A stretch of DNA of 44,645 nucleotides from Ignavibacteria bacterium (lineage in GTDB: Bacteria > Bacteroidota > Ignavibacteria > Ignavibacteriales > Ignavibacteriaceae), in contig JAUXVN010000065.1 of NCBI GenBank assembly GCA_030684555.1, forward strand, positions 1 through 44,645, in the 5' to 3' direction. The notes under the pieces were generated by a model, which was not told where the DNA came from, searched no databases, and was given only the letters and a program-made list of their open reading frames with translations. Of the stretch, positions 25,317 through 34,674 are shown in pieces. Every line of letters starts with the position of its first letter. Position 1 is the first letter of the stretch. A program made the translations under genes and the position numbers.

Positions 25317-28300
25317 ATGTTTAACTTTAACTACGGAAAAATTAATCCAATAAAGTTTTTTTTTCATGTTTCGAAAATTTCCCGTGAAAAATATAATTTT
25401 GAAGAAAACCTTTTTAGCATAACCGGTGATTTAATAGTTGCTGATTTTGCGTCCGCAAGACTCCTTTCACAAAAAATAAATGATTACAGAAAACAAAACG
25501 GAATTACAGATTCTTTTGTTACTCCCGGTCAAATAAATGCTCTCGGATTACTTCACGAAATTTTTCATTTTATAATTCGCGAATATGAAGAGAAGGAAAA
25601 TCCGGGGGTTTTCGAAAGAAGTATTTTATTTTTGAAAGAAAAAATCGGAATAGAGAACCTTGAACAGACTTTAAAATTGTTTGTAGAAGAATTCCCTCCA
25701 ATTTCTGTTCAAAAAAAAGAAATTACGGTTGATCAATACATCAACGGCTTTAGCGGAATTAAATCAAATCGAGAAATTTTAGTTGAAGAAATTATTCTTC
25801 TACATCTGGAAAATATTAATCCTGTTTTTATTCAATTAAAGGATTTATTTGACGATAAATCACTTATTGAAAAATCGTCCTATAAAAAAGTAATGGAATC
25901 CGCTGAGGAGTTTTTCGAAAAAGAAAAACCTTCAAGCATTGAAAATCTTTCATTGTTAGAATCACTGAAGAAACCAATTCTAACCAATCCGAATAATATT
26001 GATGCGCAACTTGATTACATAAAGAGTAATTGGCATGTTATAGTAAATGAAAAATTTATAGCAAAATTATTAGGGGGTAAGGATCTTATTTTTGAAGATT
26101 CTAAACTGTTTACGCAACACGGTGGGGTTGGGACTCCTCCGGTTCCCGAATATTTTCCCAAATTGTCAGCGCAAGAAATAACCGAATTAAAGGGGAGTAT
26201 TTCAAAAGGAGAGCTTACACAACAAGATGAAGTATCATTGAGTTATTTTGAACCGGAGCAGTTTACACTTGATACCCATTGGATGCCCGAAGTTGTAATG
26301 ATTGCCAAAAATACATTCGTTTGGTTGAACCAACTTTCACGAAAATATCAAACTGAAATTAAAAGATTAGATCAAATTCCGGATGAAGAACTTGATCAAT
26401 TATCGCGATGGAATTTTACTTCACTATGGTTAATCGGGCTTTGGGAGAGAAGTGCCGCATCACAAAAGATAAAACAGTTTTGCGGTAACCATGATGCAGC
26501 CTCTTCTGCATATTCGTTATTCGATTACGTTGTAGCTGCTGAACTTGGAGGTGAAGGAGCATTTGAAAATCTGAAACATCGATGCTGGAATAGAGGAATC
26601 AGACTCGCAAGTGATATGGTTCCAAATCATACAGGAATATTTTCTCAATGGATGCTGAATCACCCCGAATATTTTATTCAAACAAAAACTCCGCCATATC
26701 CGAATTACACATTTTCAGGTCCCGATCTCTCTGATGACCCGTCAATTCAGATTAGGATTGAAGATAGATATTATTCCAAACAGGATGCCGCTGTGGTCTT
26801 TCAAATGATAGACAATCGCAATGGCGAAATCAGATATATTTATCACGGTAATGACGGTACTAATATGCCATGGAACGATACAGCACAATTGAACTTACTA
26901 AATCCTGAGGTTCGCGAATCGCTCATACAAATGATTATGCATGTTGCAAGAAAAACATCAATAATTAGGTTTGATGCTGCAATGACATTGACTAAGAAAC
27001 ATTATTCGCGTCTATGGTTTCCGCAGCCAGGACTAGGTGGTGCAATTCCTTCCCGTTCCGATTATTCAATGACACGAAGCATGTTTGATTCTATGATGCC
27101 GGCAGAGTTTTGGCGTGAAGTGGTTGATCGAATTAATGAAGAAATGCCTAATACGCTTTTATTGGCAGAGGCTTTCTGGTTAATGGAAGGATACTTTGTA
27201 AGATCACTTGGAATGCATCGTGTTTATAATAGTGCCTTTATGCACATGTTTATGAAGGAAGAAAATTCAAAGTACCGTGAACTAATTACGAATACATTAG
27301 AATTTAATCCCGAAATTTTAAAAAGATACGTTAACTTCATGAGTAATCCTGATGAAGAAACTACTATAAATCAATTTGGTAAAGGGGATAAGTATTTTGG
27401 GATTTCTGTAATGATGGTTACGCTTCCGGGGCTTCCGATGTTTGCTCATGGACAAATTGAAGGATTTACAGAAAAATATGGAATGGAATATAAGCGGGCA
27501 TATTATAATGAATTTGTTGACGACTATTTAGTCCATCGGCACGAAAAGGAAATATTCCCACTCACCAAACTTCGCCATATATTCAGTCAAGTTGATAGTT
27601 TTGAGTTGTATGATTTTGTTGATGATAATGGAGAAGTAAACGAAAATGTATTTGCATTCTCTAATAGAGCGGGTAATGATCGTGCAATTGTATTGTATAA
27701 TAATGCATATGCTCAAACATCAGGAAGGATTAAAATATCGACCGGTAAAGTTATCAAAGGTTCTGAAGGAATTGAGAATAGTCCAATTATTCAAAAATCA
27801 CTTTCAGATGCAATTCAACTTAAAAAAGAATCAGGTTTTTACTACATAGTTACCGATCATAAAACAAAATTAGAATATCTAAAATCTGCAGAAGAACTTA
27901 ATTATGAAGGATTGTCAGTCTCTTTATCCGGTTACCAATATTATGTGTTATTAAACTTTAAGGAAATTTTTGATGCTCAGGGTAAATATTACCGGCTGTA
28001 TAAATCGTTGAATGGCCGCGGAGTAACTTCTGTTGAAGAAGCATTGCTAGAATTGAATTTAGTACCGCTTCATTCGGCTGTAACAGATTTGTTCAATAAA
28101 GAATATGTAACATATCTCAGGAATAATTTTCTGTATGAAAAAATCCAACTTGAGAATGATGATCATACGATTTCACTCACTTTCCTAAAAAATAAATTTC
28201 TTAACGTGTTAAATGAGATAGAGAATTTCAGAGAGATCTCAATCGACAAAGAAAAAGTTGTATCTTTATTAAATGAAGATCTTCAGATATTATTCAACCT

Positions 28301-29072
28301 AACTTCCTACATTTCCGAACAAAATGCTGCTAATAAAGTCTCAAAATTAGAAGGTGTCGGGAAATATTTTATACTCACTACGAAGAAAAATAAAGAAGTC
28401 TATTTTGATTTAATGATGCTCTATGTGGTAGTTAAGAGAATATTAGTCACAATTCAATTTGTCGAAAAGCATGAAAGTCCTGCTAAGTTATACGAATCTT
28501 TAATGCTGCAAAAACCGGTGTGGCAGTCGCTAATACGTCTCGGGGATAGTTATGAATTTGTTAAACAGGAATTCGATCTTTTAAAAATACTTGCTTCAAC
28601 GGAGGGGATTTATCCTTCTACAAAAACAAAATTAGCAAAAGAAGTTTTTCCTTTAGTTGATAAAGAGAAAAAACCACTTTTAGCAATAAATCAATCTGTA
28701 CTTGAACAATTAATTGGAAATCAAGAAGTTCAACGATTTATTCAAGTGAATGAATACAATGGGACACTTTTTTACAACAAAGAGCATTTTGAACTATTAT
28801 TAAAGTGGAATTTTACTCTTGAGCTTATTCGCAGAAGCGAAAAGGAAGTTAGATCTCTTGCGAAAAATCAAAAATCAATTCATGAAATATTTGAATCAAA
28901 ACATTTCGCTCTCTCAATAAATGAAATGGTTGATTTTACAGATTCGCTGACAAAAGCGTCTGAAGAAGCAGGTTATAAATTCAATATTCTTATTTCATTA
29001 ATAACTTCAATCTATCAGCCTAAAGTTAAAACCGAGAAAGAAAAGAAAACGAAAAAAAAGAAAAAAGAATAA
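25317..29072 (+). CDS. Very large cytosolic GH13 (alpha-amylase superfamily) protein
   Basis: A 1251-residue protein from ATG 25317, preferred over 25287 because GGAGA (25305-25309) is well spaced for it. Without the leader the product has no signal peptide, so it is cytosolic. An N-terminal helical region of unknown fold (about 1-270) is followed by a GH13 barrel (about 310-790). The barrel has region I DMVPNH (D433, H438), nucleophile D553 in IIRFDAAM, acid/base E618 in LLLAEAF and stabiliser D679 in SNPDEET, where the usual NHD reads NPD. A C-terminal region of about 400 residues is unknown, ending in a lysine-rich tail. It is the last gene of the amidoligase run, 156 bp after the previous gene. 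It may process an alpha-glucan or transfer glucose to a small product; substrate unknown. Confidence 0.82.
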   Translation: MFNFNYGKINPIKFFFHVSKISREKYNFEENLFSITGDLIVADFASARLLSQKINDYRKQNGITDSFVTPGQINALGLLHEIFHFIIREYEEKENPGVFERSILFLKEKIGIENLEQTLKLFVEEFPPISVQKKEITVDQYINGFSGIKSNREILVEEIILLHLENINPVFIQLKDLFDDKSLIEKSSYKKVMESAEEFFEKEKPSSIENLSLLESLKKPILTNPNNIDAQLDYIKSNWHVIVNEKFIAKLLGGKDLIFEDSKLFTQHGGVGTPPVPEYFPKLSAQEITELKGSISKGELTQQDEVSLSYFEPEQFTLDTHWMPEVVMIAKNTFVWLNQLSRKYQTEIKRLDQIPDEELDQLSRWNFTSLWLIGLWERSAASQKIKQFCGNHDAASSAYSLFDYVVAAELGGEGAFENLKHRCWNRGIRLASDMVPNHTGIFSQWMLNHPEYFIQTKTPPYPNYTFSGPDLSDDPSIQIRIEDRYYSKQDAAVVFQMIDNRNGEIRYIYHGNDGTNMPWNDTAQLNLLNPEVRESLIQMIMHVARKTSIIRFDAAMTLTKKHYSRLWFPQPGLGGAIPSRSDYSMTRSMFDSMMPAEFWREVVDRINEEMPNTLLLAEAFWLMEGYFVRSLGMHRVYNSAFMHMFMKEENSKYRELITNTLEFNPEILKRYVNFMSNPDEETTINQFGKGDKYFGISVMMVTLPGLPMFAHGQIEGFTEKYGMEYKRAYYNEFVDDYLVHRHEKEIFPLTKLRHIFSQVDSFELYDFVDDNGEVNENVFAFSNRAGNDRAIVLYNNAYAQTSGRIKISTGKVIKGSEGIENSPIIQKSLSDAIQLKKESGFYYIVTDHKTKLEYLKSAEELNYEGLSVSLSGYQYYVLLNFKEIFDAQGKYYRLYKSLNGRGVTSVEEALLELNLVPLHSAVTDLFNKEYVTYLRNNFLYEKIQLENDDHTISLTFLKNKFLNVLNEIENFREISIDKEKVVSLLNEDLQILFNLTSYISEQNAANKVSKLEGVGKYFILTTKKNKEVYFDLMMLYVVVKRILVTIQFVEKHESPAKLYESLMLQKPVWQSLIRLGDSYEFVKQEFDLLKILASTEGIYPSTKTKLAKEVFPLVDKEKKPLLAINQSVLEQLIGNQEVQRFIQVNEYNGTLFYNKEHFELLLKWNFTLELIRRSEKEVRSLAKNQKSIHEIFESKHFALSINEMVDFTDSLTKASEEAGYKFNILISLITSIYQPKVKTEKEKKTKKKKKE

Positions 29073-29173
29073 TCTAATTTTAATTTCGAGGCTAATCACT
29101 AATCGCTTGTAGTTTTTTTATTAAAACTCTTTTGAATTAGCTTCAGACTCAATAACCATTAAATGGAGGATTT

Positions 29174-31201
29174 ATGAGACGAGCAATTGCATTTATGATT
29201 ATCGCCATTCATAGTTTAACATGTAATGTAACAGCGCAGACCACTATTCAAGTTGCATTTCCAAATTTAACTTTTAATCAACCGGTTGATATTCAACATG
29301 CCGGAGATAACAGCGATCGTTTATTTGTCGTTTCGCAGTCCGGTACAATTTCTGTATTTCAGAATGATCCTAATGTCACTAGTGCCAAAGTTTTTCTAAA
29401 TATCACTGATATAGTTGTAAGCGGTGGGGAAAGGGGTTTACTTGGACTCGCGTTTCATCCTGATTATGAAAATAATGGATATTTCTATATTAATTACACA
29501 GGTGGTTCTCCTCTAAAAACTTTTGTTTCTCGATTTCAAGTTTCGACTAATCCTGATTCCGCAATCAAATCAAGTGAATTAGTATTAATATCTTTCACAC
29601 AACCTTATACCAATCACAATGGCGGACAAGTATCTTTTGGTCCCGATGGTTATCTTTATATCGCTACAGGTGATGGCGGAAGTGGTGGTGATCCGCAAAG
29701 CAATGGACAAAATAAGTCAGTTCTACTCGGCAAAATTTTAAGAATTGATGTGAATGGAACAAGTGGAAGTAATAACTATTCAATTCCGGCTGATAATCCT
29801 TTTGCCAACAATTTATCGGGCTGGAGGGAAGAAATTTTTGCTTATGGATTACGCAACCCCTGGCGGTTTAGTTTTGATCCGGTAACAAACTGGAATTGGT
29901 GTGCCGATGTTGGTCAAAATGTTTGGGAAGAAATAAACATAATTCAAAATGGTAAAAACTACGGATGGAAAATTATGGAAGGTGCACATTGCTATTCTCC
30001 TTCTACTGGTTGTGATACGTCCGGTTTAACTTTCCCGATTTTCGAGTATGCACATAATTCAGCAGGAGGTTATTCTGTAACCGGCGGCTTTGTTTATCGA
30101 GGTCCAAACGTGCCTCAACTTTACGGTAAATATATTTATGCTGATTATGTTTCTCAAAAAATTTGGGGACTTACTTATGATGGCGTAAACCAAGCGGTGA
30201 ACGAATTATTAATTAATAGTGCGGGAATAGGAATTTCCTCTTTTGGTGTTGATCAGTACAATGAACTTTTTATTTGCGCTCTTTCAAACGGAAAGATTTA
30301 TAAATTTACACCTACGGCTCAAATCATTTCTCCAACAGCATTAAGGATAGTTTCTAATCTTGCCTCTTCAGTAACATTGCAATGGATTGATAATTCAAAT
30401 AATGAATCAGGTTTTGTAATTGAAAGAAAAATTGTCGGTCAAAATGAATACACTTCAATAGACTCGACACTTGCAAATATTAATGAATATGAAGATACAA
30501 GCGTTAGTCCCGAAACAAATTATATATATCGAATTAGAGCGTATAATTCTACTTCGTTTTCCGGTTATTCAAATGAAGTTACTGTTTTTACATTAGTTCC
30601 GGTTGAAATGGGAAGTCTTAATCTTAAACAAAATGAAAATAAAGTTTTCCTTAACTGGACAACTTTTTCAGAAACAAATAATAAGGGATTTGAAGTATTT
30701 CGAATGATTCAGAATGATGAAACACATAATAAATTCGGTATATTTTCGTTAATTGGATTTGTTCAAGGTAAAGGAACTACCACTTCAAAGAATGATTATA
30801 AATTTATTGACAATCTTGACCAACAATTTTTATCCGGAAAAGTCTTTTATAAATTAAAGCAAATTGATTACAACGGAAACTATGTTTTTACTGATGCGGC
30901 TGTTCTGGATTTTATGAGCTCCCCCCAGAGTTTTGAACTATTCCAAAACTTTCCGAACCCGTTTAATCCGGTTACAAAAATTAAGTTTGCTGTTCCATCA
31001 GACTTAGAAAAGGGAAGTGTTATTTCATTAAAGGTTTATGATGTCCTTGGAAATGAAGTCGCTGCATTAGTAAATGAAATAAAACCGACAGGAATTCATA
31101 CTATAGAGTTTGATGGATCAAAACTCACAAGCGGAATATATTTTTACAAATTACAATCTGGTGACTTCAAAATATCAAAAAAATTACTTCTACTGAAATG
31201 A
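29174..31201 (+). CDS. T9SS-exported PQQ-dependent sugar dehydrogenase-like protein
   Basis: A 675-residue protein with a signal peptide (about 1-22), then a soluble glucose/aldose dehydrogenase propeller (about 25-385). Diagnostic segments include GERGLLGLAFHPDY, NHNGGQVSFGPDGYLYIATGDGG, YGLRNPWRFSFDP and DVGQNVWEEINII. A fibronectin type III module follows (about 390-470), then a linker beginning PVEMGSLNLKQNENKVFLNW, and a T9SS tail with FQNFPNPFNPVTKI ending KKLLLLK. It is expected to oxidise extracellular sugars or to bind sugars on the cell surface; PQQ synthesis genes are not in the window. An AATGGAGG ribosome-binding site precedes the ATG. The GFVQGKGTTT at its linker is the intact counterpart of the TAA site in the 6502 gene. 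Confidence 0.9.
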   Translation: MRRAIAFMIIAIHSLTCNVTAQTTIQVAFPNLTFNQPVDIQHAGDNSDRLFVVSQSGTISVFQNDPNVTSAKVFLNITDIVVSGGERGLLGLAFHPDYENNGYFYINYTGGSPLKTFVSRFQVSTNPDSAIKSSELVLISFTQPYTNHNGGQVSFGPDGYLYIATGDGGSGGDPQSNGQNKSVLLGKILRIDVNGTSGSNNYSIPADNPFANNLSGWREEIFAYGLRNPWRFSFDPVTNWNWCADVGQNVWEEINIIQNGKNYGWKIMEGAHCYSPSTGCDTSGLTFPIFEYAHNSAGGYSVTGGFVYRGPNVPQLYGKYIYADYVSQKIWGLTYDGVNQAVNELLINSAGIGISSFGVDQYNELFICALSNGKIYKFTPTAQIISPTALRIVSNLASSVTLQWIDNSNNESGFVIERKIVGQNEYTSIDSTLANINEYEDTSVSPETNYIYRIRAYNSTSFSGYSNEVTVFTLVPVEMGSLNLKQNENKVFLNWTTFSETNNKGFEVFRMIQNDETHNKFGIFSLIGFVQGKGTTTSKNDYKFIDNLDQQFLSGKVFYKLKQIDYNGNYVFTDAAVLDFMSSPQSFELFQNFPNPFNPVTKIKFAVPSDLEKGSVISLKVYDVLGNEVAALVNEIKPTGIHTIEFDGSKLTSGIYFYKLQSGDFKISKKLLLLK

Positions 31202-31223
31202 TATAATGTGGATAGTTGAGCAT

Positions 31224-31258
31224 AAAGTAAAGTATGTTAATAAATCAGACTTTACTTT
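31224..31258. terminator. Bidirectional terminator between convergent genes
   Basis: AAAGTAAAGT (31224-31233) and ACTTTACTTT (31249-31258) form a perfect 10-bp AT-rich stem with a 15-nt loop, between the plus-strand sugar dehydrogenase gene and the minus-strand PAP2 gene. Read leftwards it overlaps the PAP2 stop codon, as at the 314-676 gene. The stem is weak and lacks a long T-run. Confidence 0.4.
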
Positions 31259-31799
31259 CAACTTTTTTTAATATTTCTCTATGAATCAGGTAAAACAAAT
31301 ATCCGAATCCAAGACCAAATATAACCCCACCGAGAATATCTGAAGGATAATGTAGACCCAAATAAACTCTTGAGAGTGCAATTAAAAAAGCAGAGATAAA
31401 TAAAACCCATTTATAATCGGGATAAATTTTGTAGAAGAACATTGCAATTGCAAAGTTATTCAATGCATGATTTGAAGGAAACGAGTAAGAACCTGTGCAG
31501 CCTAACGGAGTTAAAATATCTGAGTAAACATTGCAAGGTCTTATTCGTTGAAATAATTCCTTTAATAATTTTGCTCCAAACTGATCTGCTGCGGTAACAA
31601 GAAACAAAACTAAAATGGCTGCAATTTTCCCTTTTTTACCACCTTTGAAAAACAATATTCCCCATAAAATTATGTATGCTATAAACCAATGATTTACATT
31701 TGTAATCATTGAGAAGAATTTATCAAATACAGGATTTGACAAGTTTGTATTAATAAAATAAAGGATGTTTAAATCAATTGTGAAGAGAAAATCTATCAT
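31245..31799 (-). CDS. PAP2-family membrane phosphatase
   Basis: A 184-residue integral membrane protein with about five helices. All three phosphatidic acid phosphatase type 2 signatures are present: K-x6-RP in KELFQRIRP, PSNH in SFPSNHALN (the usual form is PSGH), and SR-x5-H-x3-D in SRVYLGLHYPSD. It should remove phosphate from a lipid phosphate such as undecaprenyl diphosphate or phosphatidate at the inner-membrane outer face. Specificity cannot be told from sequence. It is a single minus-strand gene, divergent from the hybrid histidine kinase gene and convergent with the sugar dehydrogenase gene. Confidence 0.92.
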   Translation of the reverse strand: MIDFLFTIDLNILYFINTNLSNPVFDKFFSMITNVNHWFIAYIILWGILFFKGGKKGKIAAILVLFLVTAADQFGAKLLKELFQRIRPCNVYSDILTPLGCTGSYSFPSNHALNNFAIAMFFYKIYPDYKWVLFISAFLIALSRVYLGLHYPSDILGGVIFGLGFGYLFYLIHREILKKVESKV

Positions 31800-31927
31800 T
31801 TAAGTTGCCCTAAAATTGGTAGAAAAATGGTTCTAATAACTATTCGATTATTCAAACAAATTTATTTAATTTATGGGATAAATTCATCAATATTATTCTC
31901 AAGTCAAAATAACTATAAGAAGACTAA

Positions 31928-34597
31928 ATGAAAAAAAACAATTCGGCGACTGTTATTGATTTTATTTACAACACAAACTTTGTGTATGAAGATAAAAAAT
32001 TTGAGTATATCAAAAAGCAGACTGAAGAGTTTCTGATTGTTCCACTTAAAGTAATAACCTTACTCATAGCTATCTCCGGACTTTTTGCGATGATATTTGA
32101 AGTCCGATACTTTAGCGAATATCAAGTTGAAGTTTATTTAACCAGATTAATCGCAACTTTGATTTCCTTCAGTATTCTTGTTGTTCTCTTCACTAAACAC
32201 GCATTAAAAAAACCGGTACTGATGGTACACATACTTCTGCTTACAATAATAATCTCAAGCGGATATATGATTTTTCTAATGCCCTCAACTCTGATTGTTA
32301 ATTCACAAATTGTTGGATTAATGATATTCACCTCGGCATTGTTTTTAAGTTGGGAAGTTAAAAACCAAATTATCGTAGCCATTTATTATAATATAGTTTT
32401 TGCTGCAGCAATCCTGATGAATGATAACCAGATTTATTTCCTTCCGAACATGTTTGAATCGGTATTATTTGTAATCTTTTTGAGTGTAATTTCTGTTGTT
32501 GGAAGCGCTGTAAACTTTAAGTTGAGATCGGATGTTGCAGAGAAAACTTTTAGAATAAATTTGAGTGAGAGGAAATATAGGTCAATAATCCAAAACTCGG
32601 CTGAAGGAGTTTTTCAAACAAGTGCAGATGGTAGATTCTTAACGGTTAATCAAGCATTGCTTTCAATTCTTGGATATGATTCAGAAGAGGATATTAAAGG
32701 ATGTGACATAGAAAAAGATATTTATAAAAATCCTGAAGACAGAAGAAAAATAATTGACCTTTTACGAACCCACGGAGAAATAAAAAATTTCAAAGTTGAA
32801 CTTAAAAAGAAAGATGGTTCTTTCATTACAGCTCGTATTAATGATAGGATTGTGAGTGATGAAGAATCCGGCAGAGAATATTTTGAAGGAAGTTTACATG
32901 ACATAAGTGATCAAATACGTCTTGAAGAAGAACGATATATTGCAGAGGAAAAACTTAAAGAAGAAAAAATCAAGTCTGATAAACTTGCAATCGAAGCACT
33001 TAAATCAAGTGAAATAAAAGGGCAGTTCCTTGCAAATATGAGTCATGAAATTCGTACGCCAATAAATGGAATTATCGGCTTCTTATCATTAATTGAACAA
33101 GGTGCTTATAAAGACAAGGTTGAACTTCAAGATTTTATTGTAAGCGCACGAGCATCAGCGGAGACACTTCTTGATTTGGTTAATGATATCTTGGATTTCT
33201 CCAAAATTGAAGCTGGTAAATTAAGTCTATCAGAATCAAATTTTTATATAAGAGATGTTATCAACGAAGCAGTTTCAGTGGTCATTCCCCGCATTCAAGA
33301 AAAGCAATTAAAATTAACAATTACAATTGAAAAGACAACATCAACTCAACTTGTAGGAGACCCTTCGCGATTGAGACAAATATATCTTAATCTTTTGTCC
33401 AATGCAGTTAAGTTTACAGAGGATGGGGAGTTGAAGATTTTTGTTTATTCTGAAAAAATCAGTAAGAATAAAATCAAACTCTATTCTGTTGTAGAAGATA
33501 GCGGTATTGGAATTCCTCAGGAAAAATTAAATTACCTCTTCAAACCTTTTTCACAAGTTGATGGTTCTTATACAAGAAAATTTGGTGGTACCGGTTTAGG
33601 GCTGGCTATCTGTAAAGAACTTGTTACTCTAATGGGTGGTCAAATTTGGGTAGACAGTAATGTAGATAAAGGTACTAAATTCACTTTTACAGCAATATTA
33701 ACAGCCCCGGAACAAGTTACATTGATCGGAAAGTTAAAAGCAAATGCTAATCAGAAATCAAAGGAAGAAATTGTAATTTCAGGTGCTTTAAAAGTCGAAA
33801 CTAAAGAACGTTCGGTAATTGATCAGAACAGTTCGCGCGGTAAATTCAAACTTTTACTTGCGGAAGATAATGCAGTTAATCAAAAAGTTATCATGAAAAT
33901 ATTGGGACAAGCCGGATTCAATATTGAAGCTGTTGATAACGGTGAAGAAGCTGTTAAAGCACTTATAAAAAATCATAATTATGATCTAATACTGATGGAT
34001 GTTCAGATGCCGGTTATGGATGGGTTTACTGCAACCCACGAAATTCGTTCACTCGAAGAACCGTTATGTGATATTCCGATTATCGCGATAACTGCCCATG
34101 CACTTTCAGGTGACAGAGATAAATGCATAGCCGCCGGAATGAATGACTATGTGACCAAACCGATTAAAACAGCGGAGATGATTCGATTATTAGATGGTTG
34201 GTTAAGAATTGATGAAAATGCAAGTGTTGAAACTTTACCAATCGAAGAAAAAAAAGAAGAAGTAGCAACTTTTGACAAAGATCATTTCAGCATGATAAGC
34301 AGCGATAATAAAGAATTCCAAATTGATTTATTGACAACTTATTTAAGTGATTTGATTAGAAGAATTGGGAATCTTGAAAATTCAATTTCGATAAAAGATG
34401 TTAAAAAGATTCAGTCAGAATCTCACACGATTAAAGGTGCAAGTTTTTCGGTCGGGGCAAACGCTCTTGGTGCAAAAGCTCAGGAAATTGAAGCTGCTGC
34501 AAAAGAAAACGATTTTACAAATATGGATAATTTGATTAGTGATTTGAAAACGATTCATGATGAGACTAGACCGATTTTAGAAACATATTTAGTGTAA
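31928..34597 (+). CDS. Hybrid sensor histidine kinase with PAS, receiver and HPt domains
   Basis: An 889-residue membrane protein. About six membrane helices (residues 35-195) are followed by a PAS domain with PAC (about 215-335; YRSIIQNSAEGVFQTSADGRF) and a coiled linker. HisKA has the phospho-acceptor His373 in ANMSHEIRTP. HATPase_c carries NLLSNAVKF, DSGIGIP and GGTGLGLAI. A receiver domain has Asp691 in LMDVQMPVMDG and the KPI lysine. The C-terminal HPt domain has His833 in SHTIKGAS. All phosphorelay residues are intact, but no output domain or separate response regulator is encoded alongside, so the final target is elsewhere. The gene ends in a strong bidirectional terminator. Confidence 0.95.
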   Translation: MKKNNSATVIDFIYNTNFVYEDKKFEYIKKQTEEFLIVPLKVITLLIAISGLFAMIFEVRYFSEYQVEVYLTRLIATLISFSILVVLFTKHALKKPVLMVHILLLTIIISSGYMIFLMPSTLIVNSQIVGLMIFTSALFLSWEVKNQIIVAIYYNIVFAAAILMNDNQIYFLPNMFESVLFVIFLSVISVVGSAVNFKLRSDVAEKTFRINLSERKYRSIIQNSAEGVFQTSADGRFLTVNQALLSILGYDSEEDIKGCDIEKDIYKNPEDRRKIIDLLRTHGEIKNFKVELKKKDGSFITARINDRIVSDEESGREYFEGSLHDISDQIRLEEERYIAEEKLKEEKIKSDKLAIEALKSSEIKGQFLANMSHEIRTPINGIIGFLSLIEQGAYKDKVELQDFIVSARASAETLLDLVNDILDFSKIEAGKLSLSESNFYIRDVINEAVSVVIPRIQEKQLKLTITIEKTTSTQLVGDPSRLRQIYLNLLSNAVKFTEDGELKIFVYSEKISKNKIKLYSVVEDSGIGIPQEKLNYLFKPFSQVDGSYTRKFGGTGLGLAICKELVTLMGGQIWVDSNVDKGTKFTFTAILTAPEQVTLIGKLKANANQKSKEEIVISGALKVETKERSVIDQNSSRGKFKLLLAEDNAVNQKVIMKILGQAGFNIEAVDNGEEAVKALIKNHNYDLILMDVQMPVMDGFTATHEIRSLEEPLCDIPIIAITAHALSGDRDKCIAAGMNDYVTKPIKTAEMIRLLDGWLRIDENASVETLPIEEKKEEVATFDKDHFSMISSDNKEFQIDLLTTYLSDLIRRIGNLENSISIKDVKKIQSESHTIKGASFSVGANALGAKAQEIEAAAKENDFTNMDNLISDLKTIHDETRPILETYLV

Positions 34598-34600
34598 AAA

Positions 34601-34632
34601 AAAGGCTGTCTATTTTTGATAAGACAGCCTTT
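34601..34632. terminator. Strong bidirectional terminator AAAGGCTGTCT/AGACAGCCTTT
   Basis: A perfect 11-bp stem, AAAGGCTGTCT (34601-34611) with AGACAGCCTTT (34622-34632), sits between the convergent hybrid kinase and aminotransferase genes. A-runs and T-runs lie on both sides. The GGCTGTC/GACAGCC core is the same as in the terminator at 44195-44223. Confidence 0.85.
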
Positions 34633-34674
34633 ATTCATAAAAACAATCGTTATATTTTTATGCGCCAAAATCAT

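Noticed and set aside
25554-25568. HEIFH (HExxH-like) motif at residues 80-84 of the large GH13 protein as a zinc protease site
   Set aside because: No third zinc ligand in a known spacing and no surrounding metalloprotease fold features; such motifs arise by chance in long helical proteins.
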